Part shown: piece after piece, positions 25,539 through 34,448 of the stretch | How positions within the stretch are numbered: the first letter of the stretch is position 1 | How the letters are laid out: every line of letters begins with the position of its first letter | Origin: JACDAL01 sp963849115 | Lineage (GTDB): Bacteria > Actinomycetota > CADDZG01 > WHSQ01 | Reading direction: 5' to 3' | Length of the DNA: 64,000 bases | Assembly (NCBI GenBank): GCA_963849115.1 | Contig: CAWKGK010000009.1 | Location: 1,106,849 to 1,170,848 of the forward strand | Notes under the pieces: model-generated | What the model saw: the letters and a program-made list of their open reading frames with translations, nothing else | The model's database searches: none | Told to the model about the DNA's origin: nothing | Made by a program: the position numbers and the translations under genes

Positions 25539-25587
25539 CCGAGTGGTCGCAGGATGCTGTATATGACCATCTGACGACCACTCGGCG
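25539..25587. repeat. 49-bp hairpin repeat, copy 2 (epimerase upstream region)
   Basis: The second copy of the unit at 24277-24325, with two mismatches. It ends 17 bases before the ATG of the epimerase gene and 18 bases past the start of the divergent DUF885 gene, so it occupies the shared promoter region. Besides the outer dyad it holds repeated TGGTC/GACCA half-sites, reminiscent of GntR-family operators, so it may be a regulatory site. Confidence 0.8.
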
Positions 25588-25604
25588 AGGAGAGAGGGAC
25601 TGAC

Positions 25605-26486
25605 ATGCTCGTGCTCGTAACCGGCGCCAAGGGGAAAGTGGGCTCCGCCACCGTGGCGGCGCTATTGAAGCGCGGCCACGAGGTCCGCGCCACCGATCTC
25701 CAGCGCGGCACGTTCGAGCGCCCCGAGCCGGGCGAGCCCGACTACATGGAGGCCGACCTCACCGATGCCGGCGACGCATATGCGCTGGTGCGCGGCGTCG
25801 ACGCGGTCGTTCACACGGCCGCCATTCCCGATCCCAACCACAACCCGCCCCATGTGGTGTTCGGCAACAACCTCATGGCCACGTTCAACACTCTCGAGGC
25901 CGCGGTGCGCGCGGGCGTCCCCCGCTTCGTCAACACCTCGAGCGAGACTGTGCCCGGCTTCTTCTTTGCCGAGCGCAAGTTCCTCCCCGACTACGTGCCC
26001 GTCGACGAGGAGCACCCCATCCGCCCCCAGGACCCCTACGCGCTCTCCAAGCACTTCGGCGAGCAGCTGATGGACGCTGCGGTGCGGCGCTCGGACATCC
26101 GCTGCATCTCGATCCGGCCCTCGTGGGTCCAGCACGAGGGCAACTACGAGCGCAACCTCGGCCCCCTGTTGCGCAACCCGGACGAGCTCACCGAGAGTTT
26201 GTGGAGCTACATCGATGTCTACGACCTCGCCGACGCCATGTGCTTGGCGGTCGAGTCTGACCTCGACGGCCACGAGGTTTTCTACATCGCTTCGCCGGAC
26301 AACGCTGGGGGTCGCGATCTGAAGGAGGCGGCGCGCCGCCACTACGGCGAACGCATCGAGGTCAGGGAGCTCGCCCGCCCCGACGCCTCCGGTATCTCCT
26401 GCGCCAAGGCAGAGCGCCTGTTGGGCTATGCGCCCACACGCTCGTGGCGTGACTACCTCGACGACGACGGGCGGCTGCGCCCATAG
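25605..26486 (+). CDS. NAD-dependent epimerase/dehydratase (extended SDR)
   Basis: 293 residues. The N-terminal cofactor motif is LVTGAKGKVGSATV, followed by ATDLQR with an acidic residue that favours NAD. VVHTAAIPDP and a YALSK catalytic motif (YxxxK) with upstream NTSSE are present. The size and the short C-terminal domain suit the uronate dehydrogenase or nucleoside-sugar epimerase groups. With a gluconokinase-like gene upstream, a role in sugar-acid oxidation is plausible but unproven. GAGGAGAGAGGGA gives a strong ribosome-binding site. Confidence 0.87.
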   Translation: MLVLVTGAKGKVGSATVAALLKRGHEVRATDLQRGTFERPEPGEPDYMEADLTDAGDAYALVRGVDAVVHTAAIPDPNHNPPHVVFGNNLMATFNTLEAAVRAGVPRFVNTSSETVPGFFFAERKFLPDYVPVDEEHPIRPQDPYALSKHFGEQLMDAAVRRSDIRCISIRPSWVQHEGNYERNLGPLLRNPDELTESLWSYIDVYDLADAMCLAVESDLDGHEVFYIASPDNAGGRDLKEAARRHYGERIEVRELARPDASGISCAKAERLLGYAPTRSWRDYLDDDGRLRP

Positions 26487-26492
26487 CAGGCA

Positions 26493-26527
26493 AGCTCTGT
26501 GCAGAGCTAGCCCCGCTCAGCGGGGCT
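26493..26527. terminator. Two adjacent hairpins between convergent genes
   Basis: AGCTCTG-TG-CAGAGCT (26493-26508) is followed at once by AGCCCCGC-TCA-GCGGGGCT (26509-26527). The second, with an 8-bp GC-rich stem, overlaps the TGA of the esterase gene. Placed between the ends of two convergent genes, it probably serves as a bidirectional terminator, although no T-run follows. Confidence 0.6.
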
Positions 26528-27473
26528 GTGGCTGAACCAAATCTCTGGGCAGGGCCCGGAGCCAGCTTGCGATCTCGTCGATCAGCTCGGAGCCCGCGTC
26601 CACCGCGCCGGCCATGCGAAAGAAGCCGTGAACCATTCCGTCGTAGCGGCTCAGCGTTACCGGAACTCCGGCTTCTTCCAACCGGCGAGCGAAGATCTCG
26701 GCTTCATCCCGCAGCACGTCGTGCTCGGCCGAGACGACCAGCGCCGGTGGCAGGCCGTTAAGGTCCGCGGCTCGAAGCGGCGCCGCCAGGGGATCTCGCC
26801 GGGCCTCCGTCGGAGCGTAGCAATCCCAGTACCAGCGCATCGACTCCCTGGTGAGCCCGAAGCCCTCGGCGTGCTCCCGGTACGACGCGGTGTCGAAGTC
26901 GAAATCCATGACCGGGTAGATCAGGACCTGCCCGGCCGGCCGCGGGCCCCGGCCCATCTTCGCCGCCAAGGCAGCGGCTGCAGCGAGGTTGCCACCTGCA
27001 CTGTCGCCACCCACCACGATCCGTTCCCCATCGGCGCCCAGAGACGGCGCCTCTCCGGCGAGCCACGACACAGCTGCCAGGACGTCCTCGAGGGGGCCGG
27101 GGAAAGGCGTCTCCGGCGCGAGCCGGTATCCCAGCGAGCAGATCACCGCGCCCGAGCGGTTGGCGAGCGTCCGCAGTGGAGAGTCGACGGGGTCGATCCC
27201 GCCCATCACCCAACCGCCACCGTGGAGATAGAGAAGCAGCGGAGGCGGCTCTGCGGCTCCCGCGCCCGCGCGGTAGATGCGAGCCTCGAGCAGACCTCCG
27301 GGGCCTGGAATCGTGACGTCCTCCACGTGGGCGACCGGCTCCGGGTTCGCCGAGAAGTCTGGGGAGGAGTCGTAAACGCGCCGTGCCTGTGTGGGCGACA
27401 GCTCGTAGAAGGGCGGTGCACCCATGGCGGCCATCTTGTCGAGGACGGCCTGCGCCTGAGGGTGAACGGTCAT
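26517..27473 (-). CDS. Alpha/beta hydrolase, hormone-sensitive-lipase-type esterase
   Basis: 318 residues from the ATG at 27473. The oxyanion-hole motif HGGG (84-87) and the nucleophile motif GGDSAGG (Ser158) are those of the HSL/bacterial family IV esterases. The acid (SAEHDVLRDE) and histidine (DGMVHGFF) are in the expected C-terminal positions. Members hydrolyse short- to medium-chain acyl esters in the cytosol. The 78-bp region shared with merR is the only upstream space. The stop codon lies within a strong hairpin. Confidence 0.92.
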   Translation of the reverse strand: MTVHPQAQAVLDKMAAMGAPPFYELSPTQARRVYDSSPDFSANPEPVAHVEDVTIPGPGGLLEARIYRAGAGAAEPPPLLLYLHGGGWVMGGIDPVDSPLRTLANRSGAVICSLGYRLAPETPFPGPLEDVLAAVSWLAGEAPSLGADGERIVVGGDSAGGNLAAAAALAAKMGRGPRPAGQVLIYPVMDFDFDTASYREHAEGFGLTRESMRWYWDCYAPTEARRDPLAAPLRAADLNGLPPALVVSAEHDVLRDEAEIFARRLEEAGVPVTLSRYDGMVHGFFRMAGAVDAGSELIDEIASWLRALPRDLVQPQPR

Positions 27474-27514
27474 GGGGCCGAGTCTCCCACAGGACGACTC
27501 TGCCCCCACGGGCT

Positions 27515-27551
27515 TTGATCTTTAAAGCAAACACTCGTAGAGTGATTACTC
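27515..27551 (+). promoter_or_regulatory. Candidate promoter and operator before the merR-menG-menF genes
   Basis: TTGATC (27515-27520) and TAGAGT (27538-27543) are 17 bp apart, a plausible -35/-10 pair whose start site would be at or next to the ATG at 27552, implying a leaderless transcript. A short dyad CACTC-GTA-GAGTG (27532-27544) overlaps the -10 and could be bound by the MerR product itself. Assignment is by eye only. Confidence 0.35.
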
Positions 27552-28295
27552 ATGAGATTGAGGGTTGATGAGCTCGCCGCCCGCAGCGGGCTCAGTGTCG
27601 ATACCGTGCGCTTCTACCAGTCCAAGGGGTTGCTGGGCCAGCCCGAGCGGGAGGGCCGCATCGCGTGGTACTCGAAGGTCCACCTCGAGCAGCTCGAGCG
27701 GGTGCGGGCGCTCAAGGAACGGGGCTTCACGCTCGACTTCATTCGACGCCTTCTGACGGGGGAGCTCGACCCGATCGACGCCGCGCTCGCGGCTGCGGTC
27801 TCGGGACCGCTGCCGGGCGAGGACTCCGAGGGCGGCGAGCTGATGACTCTGGAGCAACTCGCCGCCCACACCGGCGTTTCCGAGACCCTTCTCGAGGCAA
27901 TCGCCCGCACCGGGTTGTTGTTATCCGACGCCGGAGAGAGCGGTTACACGAGCGCCGATGCCGACGCCGTCCGGGCCGGACTGAAGCTGCTCGAGGCGGG
28001 GCTCCCCTTGAGCGAACTGCTCGACCTCGCCCGTCGTCACGACGCTGCCATGACGGACATCGCCGAGCAGGCGGTGGACGTGTTCGTGCGCTTCGTGCGC
28101 GACCCGCTCCGGGCCTCGGCCCGCGCCGACGACTCTGCGGCCGAGCGCATCGTGGAGTCCTTCAACACGATGCTGCCCGCCACGGCTGCGCTTGTTGCCC
28201 ACCACTTTCGACGGCGGCTCCTCCAGATAGCGCGCGCTCGCATGGAGCGAGAGGGGGTCGAGGGGCTCGAGGCCACCCCCGGCGCATCGTCGTGA
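27552..28295 (+). CDS. MerR-family transcriptional regulator
   Basis: 247 residues. The N-terminal winged helix-turn-helix (LRVDELAARSGLSVDTVRFYQSKGLL...IAWYSKVHLEQLERVRALKERGFTLDFIRRLL) is a standard MerR DNA-binding domain. A second MerR-like helix-turn-helix seems present at about 98-145 (MTLEQLAAHTGVSETLLEAIARTGLL...YTSADADAV), so the protein may be a tandem MerR. No metal-binding cysteines are seen, so it probably senses an organic ligand. Its stop overlaps menG by four bases, placing it in the menaquinone operon as a likely regulator. Confidence 0.9.
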   Translation: MRLRVDELAARSGLSVDTVRFYQSKGLLGQPEREGRIAWYSKVHLEQLERVRALKERGFTLDFIRRLLTGELDPIDAALAAAVSGPLPGEDSEGGELMTLEQLAAHTGVSETLLEAIARTGLLLSDAGESGYTSADADAVRAGLKLLEAGLPLSELLDLARRHDAAMTDIAEQAVDVFVRFVRDPLRASARADDSAAERIVESFNTMLPATAALVAHHFRRRLLQIARARMEREGVEGLEATPGASS

Positions 28296-28975
28296 GCCCT
28301 CTACCCGAGCCACAGGACAAGGCCGGGGCGGTGCGCTCGATGTTCGACGCTATCGCCCCCCGCTACGACCTCGTGAACAGGGTCATGACCTTCGGACTCG
28401 ACCGATCCTGGCGCCGGGCAGCAGTCGAAGCTCTGGGACAGCCGCGCGGCTCGACCGTCGTGGACGTGGCCTGCGGTACGGGGGACTTCTGCCGTGAGCT
28501 GTCCTCGGCCGGCTACGGCGCCGTGGGAGTCGACTTTTCCTGGGGCATGCTGGCGTCGGCCCGGACGGAGGCGCCCCTCGTGCAGGCGGACGCGCTGCGG
28601 CTTCCCTTTGGCAACGGCTCGGCCGCCGGCGTCACGTGCGGCTTCGCCCTGCGCAACGTGACCGACATCGGCGCCCTGCTGGGAGAGCTGGCCCGGGTGC
28701 TAGAGCGTGGGGGACGGCTTGCGCTGCTCGAGGTGGCTCGTCCCGAGGGGAGCCTGCTGCGGACCGGCCACTCCCTCTACTTCAACCGCATCGTGCCCCT
28801 GCTGGGAGGCGCCCTCTCCGACAAAGCCGCCTACCGCTACCTTCCCGAGTCGGCCGCCTACCTTCCCGATCCTCCCGCGCTCCAACACTTGCTGGAGGAG
28901 GCGGGCTTCGGGCGCGTTCGTCGGCGGCTGTTTGCGCTGGGAGCCGCTCAGCTCATGACCGCCACCAGGAACTGA
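28292..28975 (+). CDS. menG: Demethylmenaquinone methyltransferase
   Basis: 227 residues from the GTG at 28292 (GTGA overlap with merR). The UbiE/MenG family starts with a KAGAVRSMFDAIAPRYDLVNRVMTFGLDRSWRR segment, followed by the SAM-binding motif VVDVACGTGDFCRELS and LRNVTD, which matches the family motif II. It methylates demethylmenaquinone to menaquinone, the last step of the pathway. The family signatures, plus the position next to menF and convergent with menBACD, make the assignment firm. In organisms with ubiquinone the same protein is called UbiE, but the neighbouring genes argue for menaquinone only. Confidence 0.93.
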   Translation: MSPLPEPQDKAGAVRSMFDAIAPRYDLVNRVMTFGLDRSWRRAAVEALGQPRGSTVVDVACGTGDFCRELSSAGYGAVGVDFSWGMLASARTEAPLVQADALRLPFGNGSAAGVTCGFALRNVTDIGALLGELARVLERGGRLALLEVARPEGSLLRTGHSLYFNRIVPLLGGALSDKAAYRYLPESAAYLPDPPALQHLLEEAGFGRVRRRLFALGAAQLMTATRN

Positions 28976-28986
28976 ATGAGATCGCC

Positions 28987-30207
28987 ATGAGCGCGCACTT
29001 GGTGTGCAGCACGGTGGTCGAGGAGCCCTTCGACCTTCTCGCCAACCTCCCCGACGGCTCCGGGCCTGTGTGGCTTCATGAGGGAGGCGGCCTCGTGGGC
29101 CTGGGGGAGGCTGCGCGCTTCGAGATCGCTCCGGGCGCGGGACGTTTCGAACGCTCCCAGGCCGCGATCGCGAGCTTCTTCTCCTCCTGCGCGGTGCACG
29201 ACGAGGTCGAAGAGCTGGGCTCGGGGCCGGTGGCCTTCGGCGCCTTCACCTTCGACAGGGACGGGACGGGTTCGGCCCTGGTAGTGCCGCAGGTGGTGCT
29301 TGGGTCTCGCGGCGGCCGCCGCTGGGTCACGGTCGTGGATGGGGCCGAACCGCCGCCGTTGCGCGCTTCTCCGCCGACGCCCGCTCCCACCGAACGCATC
29401 CGCTACGCAGGCTCAACCATGTCCGAGCTGAGGTGGCTCGAGATCGTCGCGCGAGTCATCGGCGCGATCGAAGAGGGCAAGCTCGACAAGGTCGTCCTGG
29501 CGCGCGATCTGCTGGTGTGGTCCAAGACCGGCTTCGATGTGCGGGTCCTGGCTGGGAGACTGGCCACCCTCTACCCGCAATGTTTCACGTTCGTGTTCGA
29601 CGGGCTAATCGGCGCCACTCCCGAGTTGTTGGTGCGGCGGCGGGGTCTGGAGGTCGAGTCCCTGGTACTGGCCGGGTCCGCGGCTCGTGGTCGAGACGAA
29701 GCCGCCGACAAGACGCTCGGCTTAGACCTACTGAACTCGGTAAAGGATCTAGACGAGCACCGCCCTGCGCTGGAGTCGGTGCGCTCGGTTCTGAGCGAGG
29801 TGTGCTCCGAGCTGGGGTCAGATGCCGAGCCGTTCCTGCTCAAGCTCGCCAACGTCCAGCACCTTGCCACCAAGCTGCGGGGACGCCTGGCGTCCCCCCT
29901 CTCGGCGCTGGAGCTGGCCGGGAGCCTGCACCCGACGGCCGCGATCTGCGGGACGCCCACGACCATCGCGCTAGAGCTGATTCACTCGCTCGAGGGGATG
30001 GAGCGCGCCCGCTACAGCGGGCCGGTGGGCTGGATCTCGGCCTCGGGCGACGGCGAATGGGGGATCGCCCTGAGGTGCGCAGAGCTCACTGGGGGCCGCG
30101 GGCGCCTCTTCGCCGGTTCGGGCATCGTCAAGGGCTCCCTGCCGGAGGCGGAGCTCGAGGAGACGCGCCTCAAGCTCCGGGCCATGCAGGCCGCGCTGGA
30201 GGGCTAG
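28987..30207 (+). CDS. menF: Isochorismate synthase
   Basis: 406 residues from the ATG at 28987. The C-terminal chorismate-binding domain is clear: SLHPTAAICGTPTTIALELI, ERARYSGPVGWISASGDGEWGIALRCAEL and the final AGSGIVKGSLPEAELEETRLKLRAM, with the acids that bind magnesium. It converts chorismate to isochorismate, the first committed step toward menaquinone. Entry into a siderophore pathway is possible for this family, but the surrounding men genes decide for menF. Its last 38 bases overlap the 3' end of menD on the other strand. Confidence 0.92.
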   Translation: MSAHLVCSTVVEEPFDLLANLPDGSGPVWLHEGGGLVGLGEAARFEIAPGAGRFERSQAAIASFFSSCAVHDEVEELGSGPVAFGAFTFDRDGTGSALVVPQVVLGSRGGRRWVTVVDGAEPPPLRASPPTPAPTERIRYAGSTMSELRWLEIVARVIGAIEEGKLDKVVLARDLLVWSKTGFDVRVLAGRLATLYPQCFTFVFDGLIGATPELLVRRRGLEVESLVLAGSAARGRDEAADKTLGLDLLNSVKDLDEHRPALESVRSVLSEVCSELGSDAEPFLLKLANVQHLATKLRGRLASPLSALELAGSLHPTAAICGTPTTIALELIHSLEGMERARYSGPVGWISASGDGEWGIALRCAELTGGRGRLFAGSGIVKGSLPEAELEETRLKLRAMQAALEG

Positions 30208-31898
30208 CCTCTAGCGCTGCGGCCACGGCCGACCACAGGCGGTGGTGCAGGCGCGCATTTGCCTCTCGCTCGGTACGGATCTCGATCAGCGTCAGGCCCT
30301 CACCCGAGATCGCGGCATCGAGGTCATCAGCCCTTTCCACGCGGCGGTACTCGAGTCCATAGAGCCGCGCCAGCGTCGGCAGGTCGAGCCCGTGGGGAGT
30401 CCCGAACAGCTCCTCGAAACCGGCTGCGAGCGCGGCTTGAGGGAGCAGGGAGAAGATGCCTCCGCCGTCGTTGTTGAGCACGACCAGCGCCAGGTTGGCG
30501 TTCGTCCGGTCGATGAGCCCGTTCTGATCGTGCAGCAGCGAGAGGTCGCCTGCGAGCGCATAGGTCCTGGAGGGGGAGACCGAGCGCGATGCCCACTGCG
30601 CCGGAGACGAAGCCGTCGATCCCGCTGGCGCCGCGGTTGCCGAGCACCCTCAGCCCGGGACGGGCGGCCATGAACGAGTTGAGGTCGCGAATGGGCATGC
30701 TCGAAGCGGCCACGAGCACATCGCCATGGGGCACCAGAGCAGCGAGATCGCGCGCCGTGCGCGGCTCGCTGGGGGCATCGTCGCAATCGAGCAGGTCGTC
30801 GATGGCGGAGCGCGCCGCCTTCTCAGCCTCTTGCCATGATCTCAGCCAGGCAGACTCTCCCCGAGGCTCCAATCGCTCGCACAACATCCTGCAGAGGAGG
30901 GCCTCGTCGGCGGCGACAATCCGGCTCACTACTCGCTCGGGGTCGAGGCGAGCGCCGTCGCGGTCGATGAGCACCTGGGGCACCTCGGATGAGAGCAGCC
31001 TCGCCAGGGAGCGCGAGAGCGCCGGCTTGCCGACGCGCAGGACGAGCTCGGGACGGTGAGCGGCGGCGAAGGGGGGGTGGCGCAGGAGGGCGTCGAAGGT
31101 GGTGATCGCTTGCCGGCCCCGGCGGGCGCCCGACGTCGGCTCCGCCAGCAGCGGCCACCCCGTCCTTTCGGCCAGCTCCACCACCGGCCCTGGGTCGAGG
31201 TCGCAGTCGCCGGCGACGATGAGCCCGCGTTCGATCGCGGCGATCTCCCCGGCGAGCCTGGAGGTGAATTCGATAGAGGGGCGCCGAGCGGCCACCATCG
31301 TCTCGGTCCACGCCCGGCCCCCCGGACGTCCTCCGGCTGCAGAATCTGCGAGCTCACCTCCAGCCTCGACCAGGGGCTCCCGGAAAGCGACGTTGAGATG
31401 AACCGGACCGGGGGGCGGGGCTGTGGCGGCCGCGACTGCCTGGCCTACGACCGAACGCCAGTGCGGCGCCTCCTCTCCCGAGGAGCCGTGGGGCGCGGCT
31501 ATCTGGGCGAAGAAGCGCACCGCGCCCCCATAGAGCCTGGTCTGGACGATGGTCTGGTTGGCGCCGGTCGCCTGCAGCTCCTCGGGTCTGTCTGCGGTCA
31601 CTAACAGCAGCGGCACCCGGGCCTGGTCGGCTTCGATCACCGCGGGGTGGAAATTGGCGGCTGCCGTCCCCGAGGTGCAGAGGACGAGAGCGGGCGCCCG
31701 GGTGGCGCGAGCGATGCCCAGCGCCATGAAGGCGGCCGAACGCTCGTCGATCACGACGTGGACGCTCATGCGGGTGTCGCGATGGAGGGCGAGGGCCAGG
31801 GGGGCGGAGCGCGAGCCCGGCGCCAGCACCGCATGGACGAGTCCGGCTCGACAGAGCTCGTCGACCAACACGGCGGCGAGGCCGGCAGAGGGGATCAC
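30170..31898 (-). pseudogene. menD: 2-succinyl-5-enolpyruvyl-6-hydroxy-3-cyclohexene-1-carboxylate synthase, frameshifted
   Basis: The product is the ThDP enzyme that joins isochorismate and 2-oxoglutarate. From a GTG at 31898 (GTGA overlap with menC) the frame encodes LAPGSRSAPLALALH and the conserved ThDP-activating Glu in IDERSAAF (Glu52). It stays open to about codon 440 (GASGIDGFVSGAVGIALGLP). At a run of five G on the plus strand (30572-30576) the coding frame shifts by one base. The remainder reads SRTYALAGDLSLLHDQNGLI, carrying the ThDP/Mg GDL motif, then NNDGGGIFSLLPQ and on to the stop at 30170. The total, 1729 bases, is one more than a multiple of three. Removing one base from the G5 run would give a normal protein of about 575 residues. 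The error could be biological or an assembly/sequencing indel. Confidence 0.88.
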
Positions 31899-32803
31899 GA
31901 CGCCTCTTCGGCCGCACGGGCGCGTTGCAGCCATGCCGTCGGCTCGATCTGCCAGGGGGTCAAGGCTTCCTCGGAGACCTCGGGGCGGCGCAACTCGATG
32001 ATGCCGTCCCGAGGCAGGAGAGGATTCGCCACCACGTCGCCCGCAAGCAGCGCCACGGTGGCGAGCCCACAGGCGTAGGGCAGCTCGTCGAGAGCGGCCG
32101 CCAGCGCCAGTCCGGCCGCGATGCCGATCGAAGTCTCGAGTGCGCTCGACACGACGGCCGGGAGCCCGCTCCGCTCGGCGACCTCGAGGGCGGGCCACAC
32201 TCCGCCCAGCGGCTGCACTTTGAGCACCAAGATGTCGGCCGCCTCGGTCAGCTTCAGGCTGCTGGGAGCGGCACTCATCCGCACCGGCTCGTCCGCCGCC
32301 AGGGGAACGTCCACCACCCGGCGCAAGCGGGCCATCTCGGCCAGCGAGGCCACCGGCTGTTCCGCGTACTCCAGGTCGTAGCGGCCCAGCCGCATGAGTG
32401 CGGCCCTCGCTTCGTCCACACTCCAGGCGCCGTTGGCATCGATGCGCAGCTTGCCCGATGGTCCAAGCGCGTGGCGGACGGCCTCGACTCGGCCCTCGTC
32501 GTCACCCTCGGCGACCTTGACCTTGGCCGTGCCACAGCCCGACGCCGATACCAGGGCATGGGCCTCTTCTGCAGCCACGGCCGGCACGGTGACGTTGACC
32601 GGGATCGTCTGTCGCTTGGGCTCGGGCCAGGGCGTCGAGATCGCCTCGTGCGCCGCTGCGAGCCACCGCCGCACCACCTCCGGCGGGTACTCCGGGAAGG
32701 GCGAGAACTCGCCCCACCCGCGGGGGCCGTGCAGCAGCAGGCCCTGGCGCTCCTCCTGACCCCGGAAACGGGTGCGCAGGGGAATGCGAAAGGCTCGGCT
32801 CAC
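31895..32803 (-). CDS. menC: o-Succinylbenzoate synthase
   Basis: 302 residues from a GTG at 32803 that overlaps the menA stop. It is an enolase-superfamily barrel with the catalytic set visible: TAKVKV (Lys pair), LRIDANGAWS (Asp), LEYAEQPV (Glu), ADEPVR (Asp) and ILVLKVQPLGG (second catalytic Lys). It dehydrates SHCHC to o-succinylbenzoate. The N-terminal capping domain is short (about 80 residues), as in actinobacterial MenC. Its stop overlaps the menD start, consistent with one minus-strand operon menB-menA-menC-menD. Confidence 0.92.
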   Translation of the reverse strand: MSRAFRIPLRTRFRGQEERQGLLLHGPRGWGEFSPFPEYPPEVVRRWLAAAHEAISTPWPEPKRQTIPVNVTVPAVAAEEAHALVSASGCGTAKVKVAEGDDEGRVEAVRHALGPSGKLRIDANGAWSVDEARAALMRLGRYDLEYAEQPVASLAEMARLRRVVDVPLAADEPVRMSAAPSSLKLTEAADILVLKVQPLGGVWPALEVAERSGLPAVVSSALETSIGIAAGLALAAALDELPYACGLATVALLAGDVVANPLLPRDGIIELRRPEVSEEALTPWQIEPTAWLQRARAAEEAS

Positions 32804-33633
32804 GTCGGCAGGCCGAGGCCTGCGGCGAGCAGGATGGCGAAAACGAGCTCGAGTCGGGCCGACTGTACGAGCGCGTCCTCGCCCAGGCGCAGGGCTTGGA
32901 GCCCGAGCGGAAGCGTGAGGAAGGCGACCAGCGGACCGATCGACATCGCCACTCCGGCCACCACCGGGAGCAGGGCAAAGGCCGCCAGCACCAGGCGGCG
33001 GTAGAGGCTGCGCGTGGCCCGGTCGCCGATGCGGACGGCGAGAGTGCGCTTTCCCGCGGCGGCGTCGCTGTCGATGTCGCGCAGGTTGTTCACCACCAGG
33101 ATGGCGCTCGCCAGGAGCCCCACCGGGACCGCGGCCGCCAGCGCCACCATCGAGACCTGCTCCTCCTGCACGTAGGCGGAGCCCGCGGTGGCGACGAGCC
33201 CGAAGAAGACGAACACGAATACCTCGCCCAGCCCTTCGGAAGCGTAGGGTCGCGGCCCCCCCGAGTAGGCGAGGGCGGCGATGATGCTGGCGCCGCCCAG
33301 GACCGCGAGCTCGAGGCCCACCTGAAGCACCAACACGAGGCCCGCGACGCAGGCGACCCCTAGGGCGCAGGCGATGCCGAGCTTCATCACGCTCTGAGAG
33401 ATCAAGCCGGAGCTCACTGCGCGGCGGGGGCCGCGACGCTGGGCATCGACGCCGCGGGCGGCGTCGGAGAGATCGTTGGCGTAGTTGACCGCGACCTGAA
33501 GCGCCACCGCCACAACGAGCGTCAAGACGAAGCGGTCCCCCAGGAAGCGATCGGCGGCCGCGGTCCCCACCAGCACCGGCGCCACCGCTGCGACCAGGGT
33601 CTTGGGGCGGGCCGCCTCGACCCAGGCGTTCAC
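32800..33633 (-). CDS. menA: 1,4-Dihydroxy-2-naphthoate polyprenyltransferase
   Basis: 277 residues from a GTG at 33633. It is a UbiA-superfamily integral membrane prenyltransferase with about eight hydrophobic helices. The two Asp-rich motifs that bind prenyl diphosphate through magnesium are NYANDLSD and VNNLRDIDSD. The N-terminal WVEAARPKTLVAAVAPVLVGTA is the MenA signature. It attaches the isoprenoid tail to DHNA in the cytoplasmic membrane. The start overlaps the menB stop by one base. Confidence 0.93.
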   Translation of the reverse strand: MNAWVEAARPKTLVAAVAPVLVGTAAADRFLGDRFVLTLVVAVALQVAVNYANDLSDAARGVDAQRRGPRRAVSSGLISQSVMKLGIACALGVACVAGLVLVLQVGLELAVLGGASIIAALAYSGGPRPYASEGLGEVFVFVFFGLVATAGSAYVQEEQVSMVALAAAVPVGLLASAILVVNNLRDIDSDAAAGKRTLAVRIGDRATRSLYRRLVLAAFALLPVVAGVAMSIGPLVAFLTLPLGLQALRLGEDALVQSARLELVFAILLAAGLGLPT

Positions 33634-34448
33634 TAGGGCCGGCGGGGGAACTGCTCGAAGTTGGGCCGTCGCTTCTCCACATAGGCGTTCCGGCCCTCTT
33701 GAGCTTCCTCTGACATGTAGTAGAGGAGGGTGGCGTCGCCTGCGAGTTGCTGGATGCCGGCCAGCCCGTCGCTCTCGGCGTTGAAGGCGGCTTTGAGCAG
33801 CCGCAGCGCCAGGGGGCTCATTTCGAGGATTCGCCGGCACCACTCGACGGTCTCGTCCTCCAGGCGATCCAGCGGCACCACCGTGTTGACCAGCCCCATG
33901 TCGAGTGCCTGTCGAGCGTCGTACTGGCGGCACAGGTACCAGATCTCACGCGCCTTCTTCTGGCCCACGGTCCGCGCCAACAGGCCGGCTCCGTAGCCGC
34001 CGTCGAAGGAGCCGACCAGGGGGCCCGTCTGGCCGAAGCGGGCGTTGTCGGCGGCGATGGTCAGGTCGCAGACGAGGTGCAGCACGTGGCCGCCCCCGAT
34101 GGCGTAGCCCGCGACCATGGCAACGATCGGCTTGGGGAGGCGGCGCATCTGGATCTGGAGGTCCAGGACGTTGAGCCGCCCCACCCCCTGCTCGTCCTTG
34201 TAGCCGTCGTCGCCCCTGACCTTCTGGTCACCTCCGGAGCAGAAGGCGTCGGGCCCTTCGCCGGTCAGGATGACCACTCCTATCGCCGGGTCGTCCCGCG
34301 CCCGCTCGAACGCGGCCGCGAGCTCGAACAGGGTCTGGGGGCGGAACGCGTTGCGGACCTCGGGGCGGTTGATCGTGACCTTGGCTATGCCCCCGAGGGT
34401 GTCGTAGTGGATGTCCCCGTAGTCGTCGAACCGCCGCCAACCGTGCAA
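33633..34448 (-). CDS. menB: 1,4-Dihydroxy-2-naphthoyl-CoA synthase
   Basis: 271 residues, a crotonase-fold enzyme that cyclises o-succinylbenzoyl-CoA. MenB-specific stretches are FCSGGDQKVRGDDGY, VAGYAIGGGHVLHLVCDLTIAADNARFGQTGPLVGSFDGGYGAGLLAR and the C-terminal EGRNAYVEKRRPNFEQFPR. The start is TTG at 34448 with AGGAG eight bases upstream; no in-frame ATG fits. It is the first gene of the minus-strand men operon. The CoA ligase MenE, which must supply its substrate, is not in the window. Confidence 0.94.
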   Translation of the reverse strand: MHGWRRFDDYGDIHYDTLGGIAKVTINRPEVRNAFRPQTLFELAAAFERARDDPAIGVVILTGEGPDAFCSGGDQKVRGDDGYKDEQGVGRLNVLDLQIQMRRLPKPIVAMVAGYAIGGGHVLHLVCDLTIAADNARFGQTGPLVGSFDGGYGAGLLARTVGQKKAREIWYLCRQYDARQALDMGLVNTVVPLDRLEDETVEWCRRILEMSPLALRLLKAAFNAESDGLAGIQQLAGDATLLYYMSEEAQEGRNAYVEKRRPNFEQFPRRP

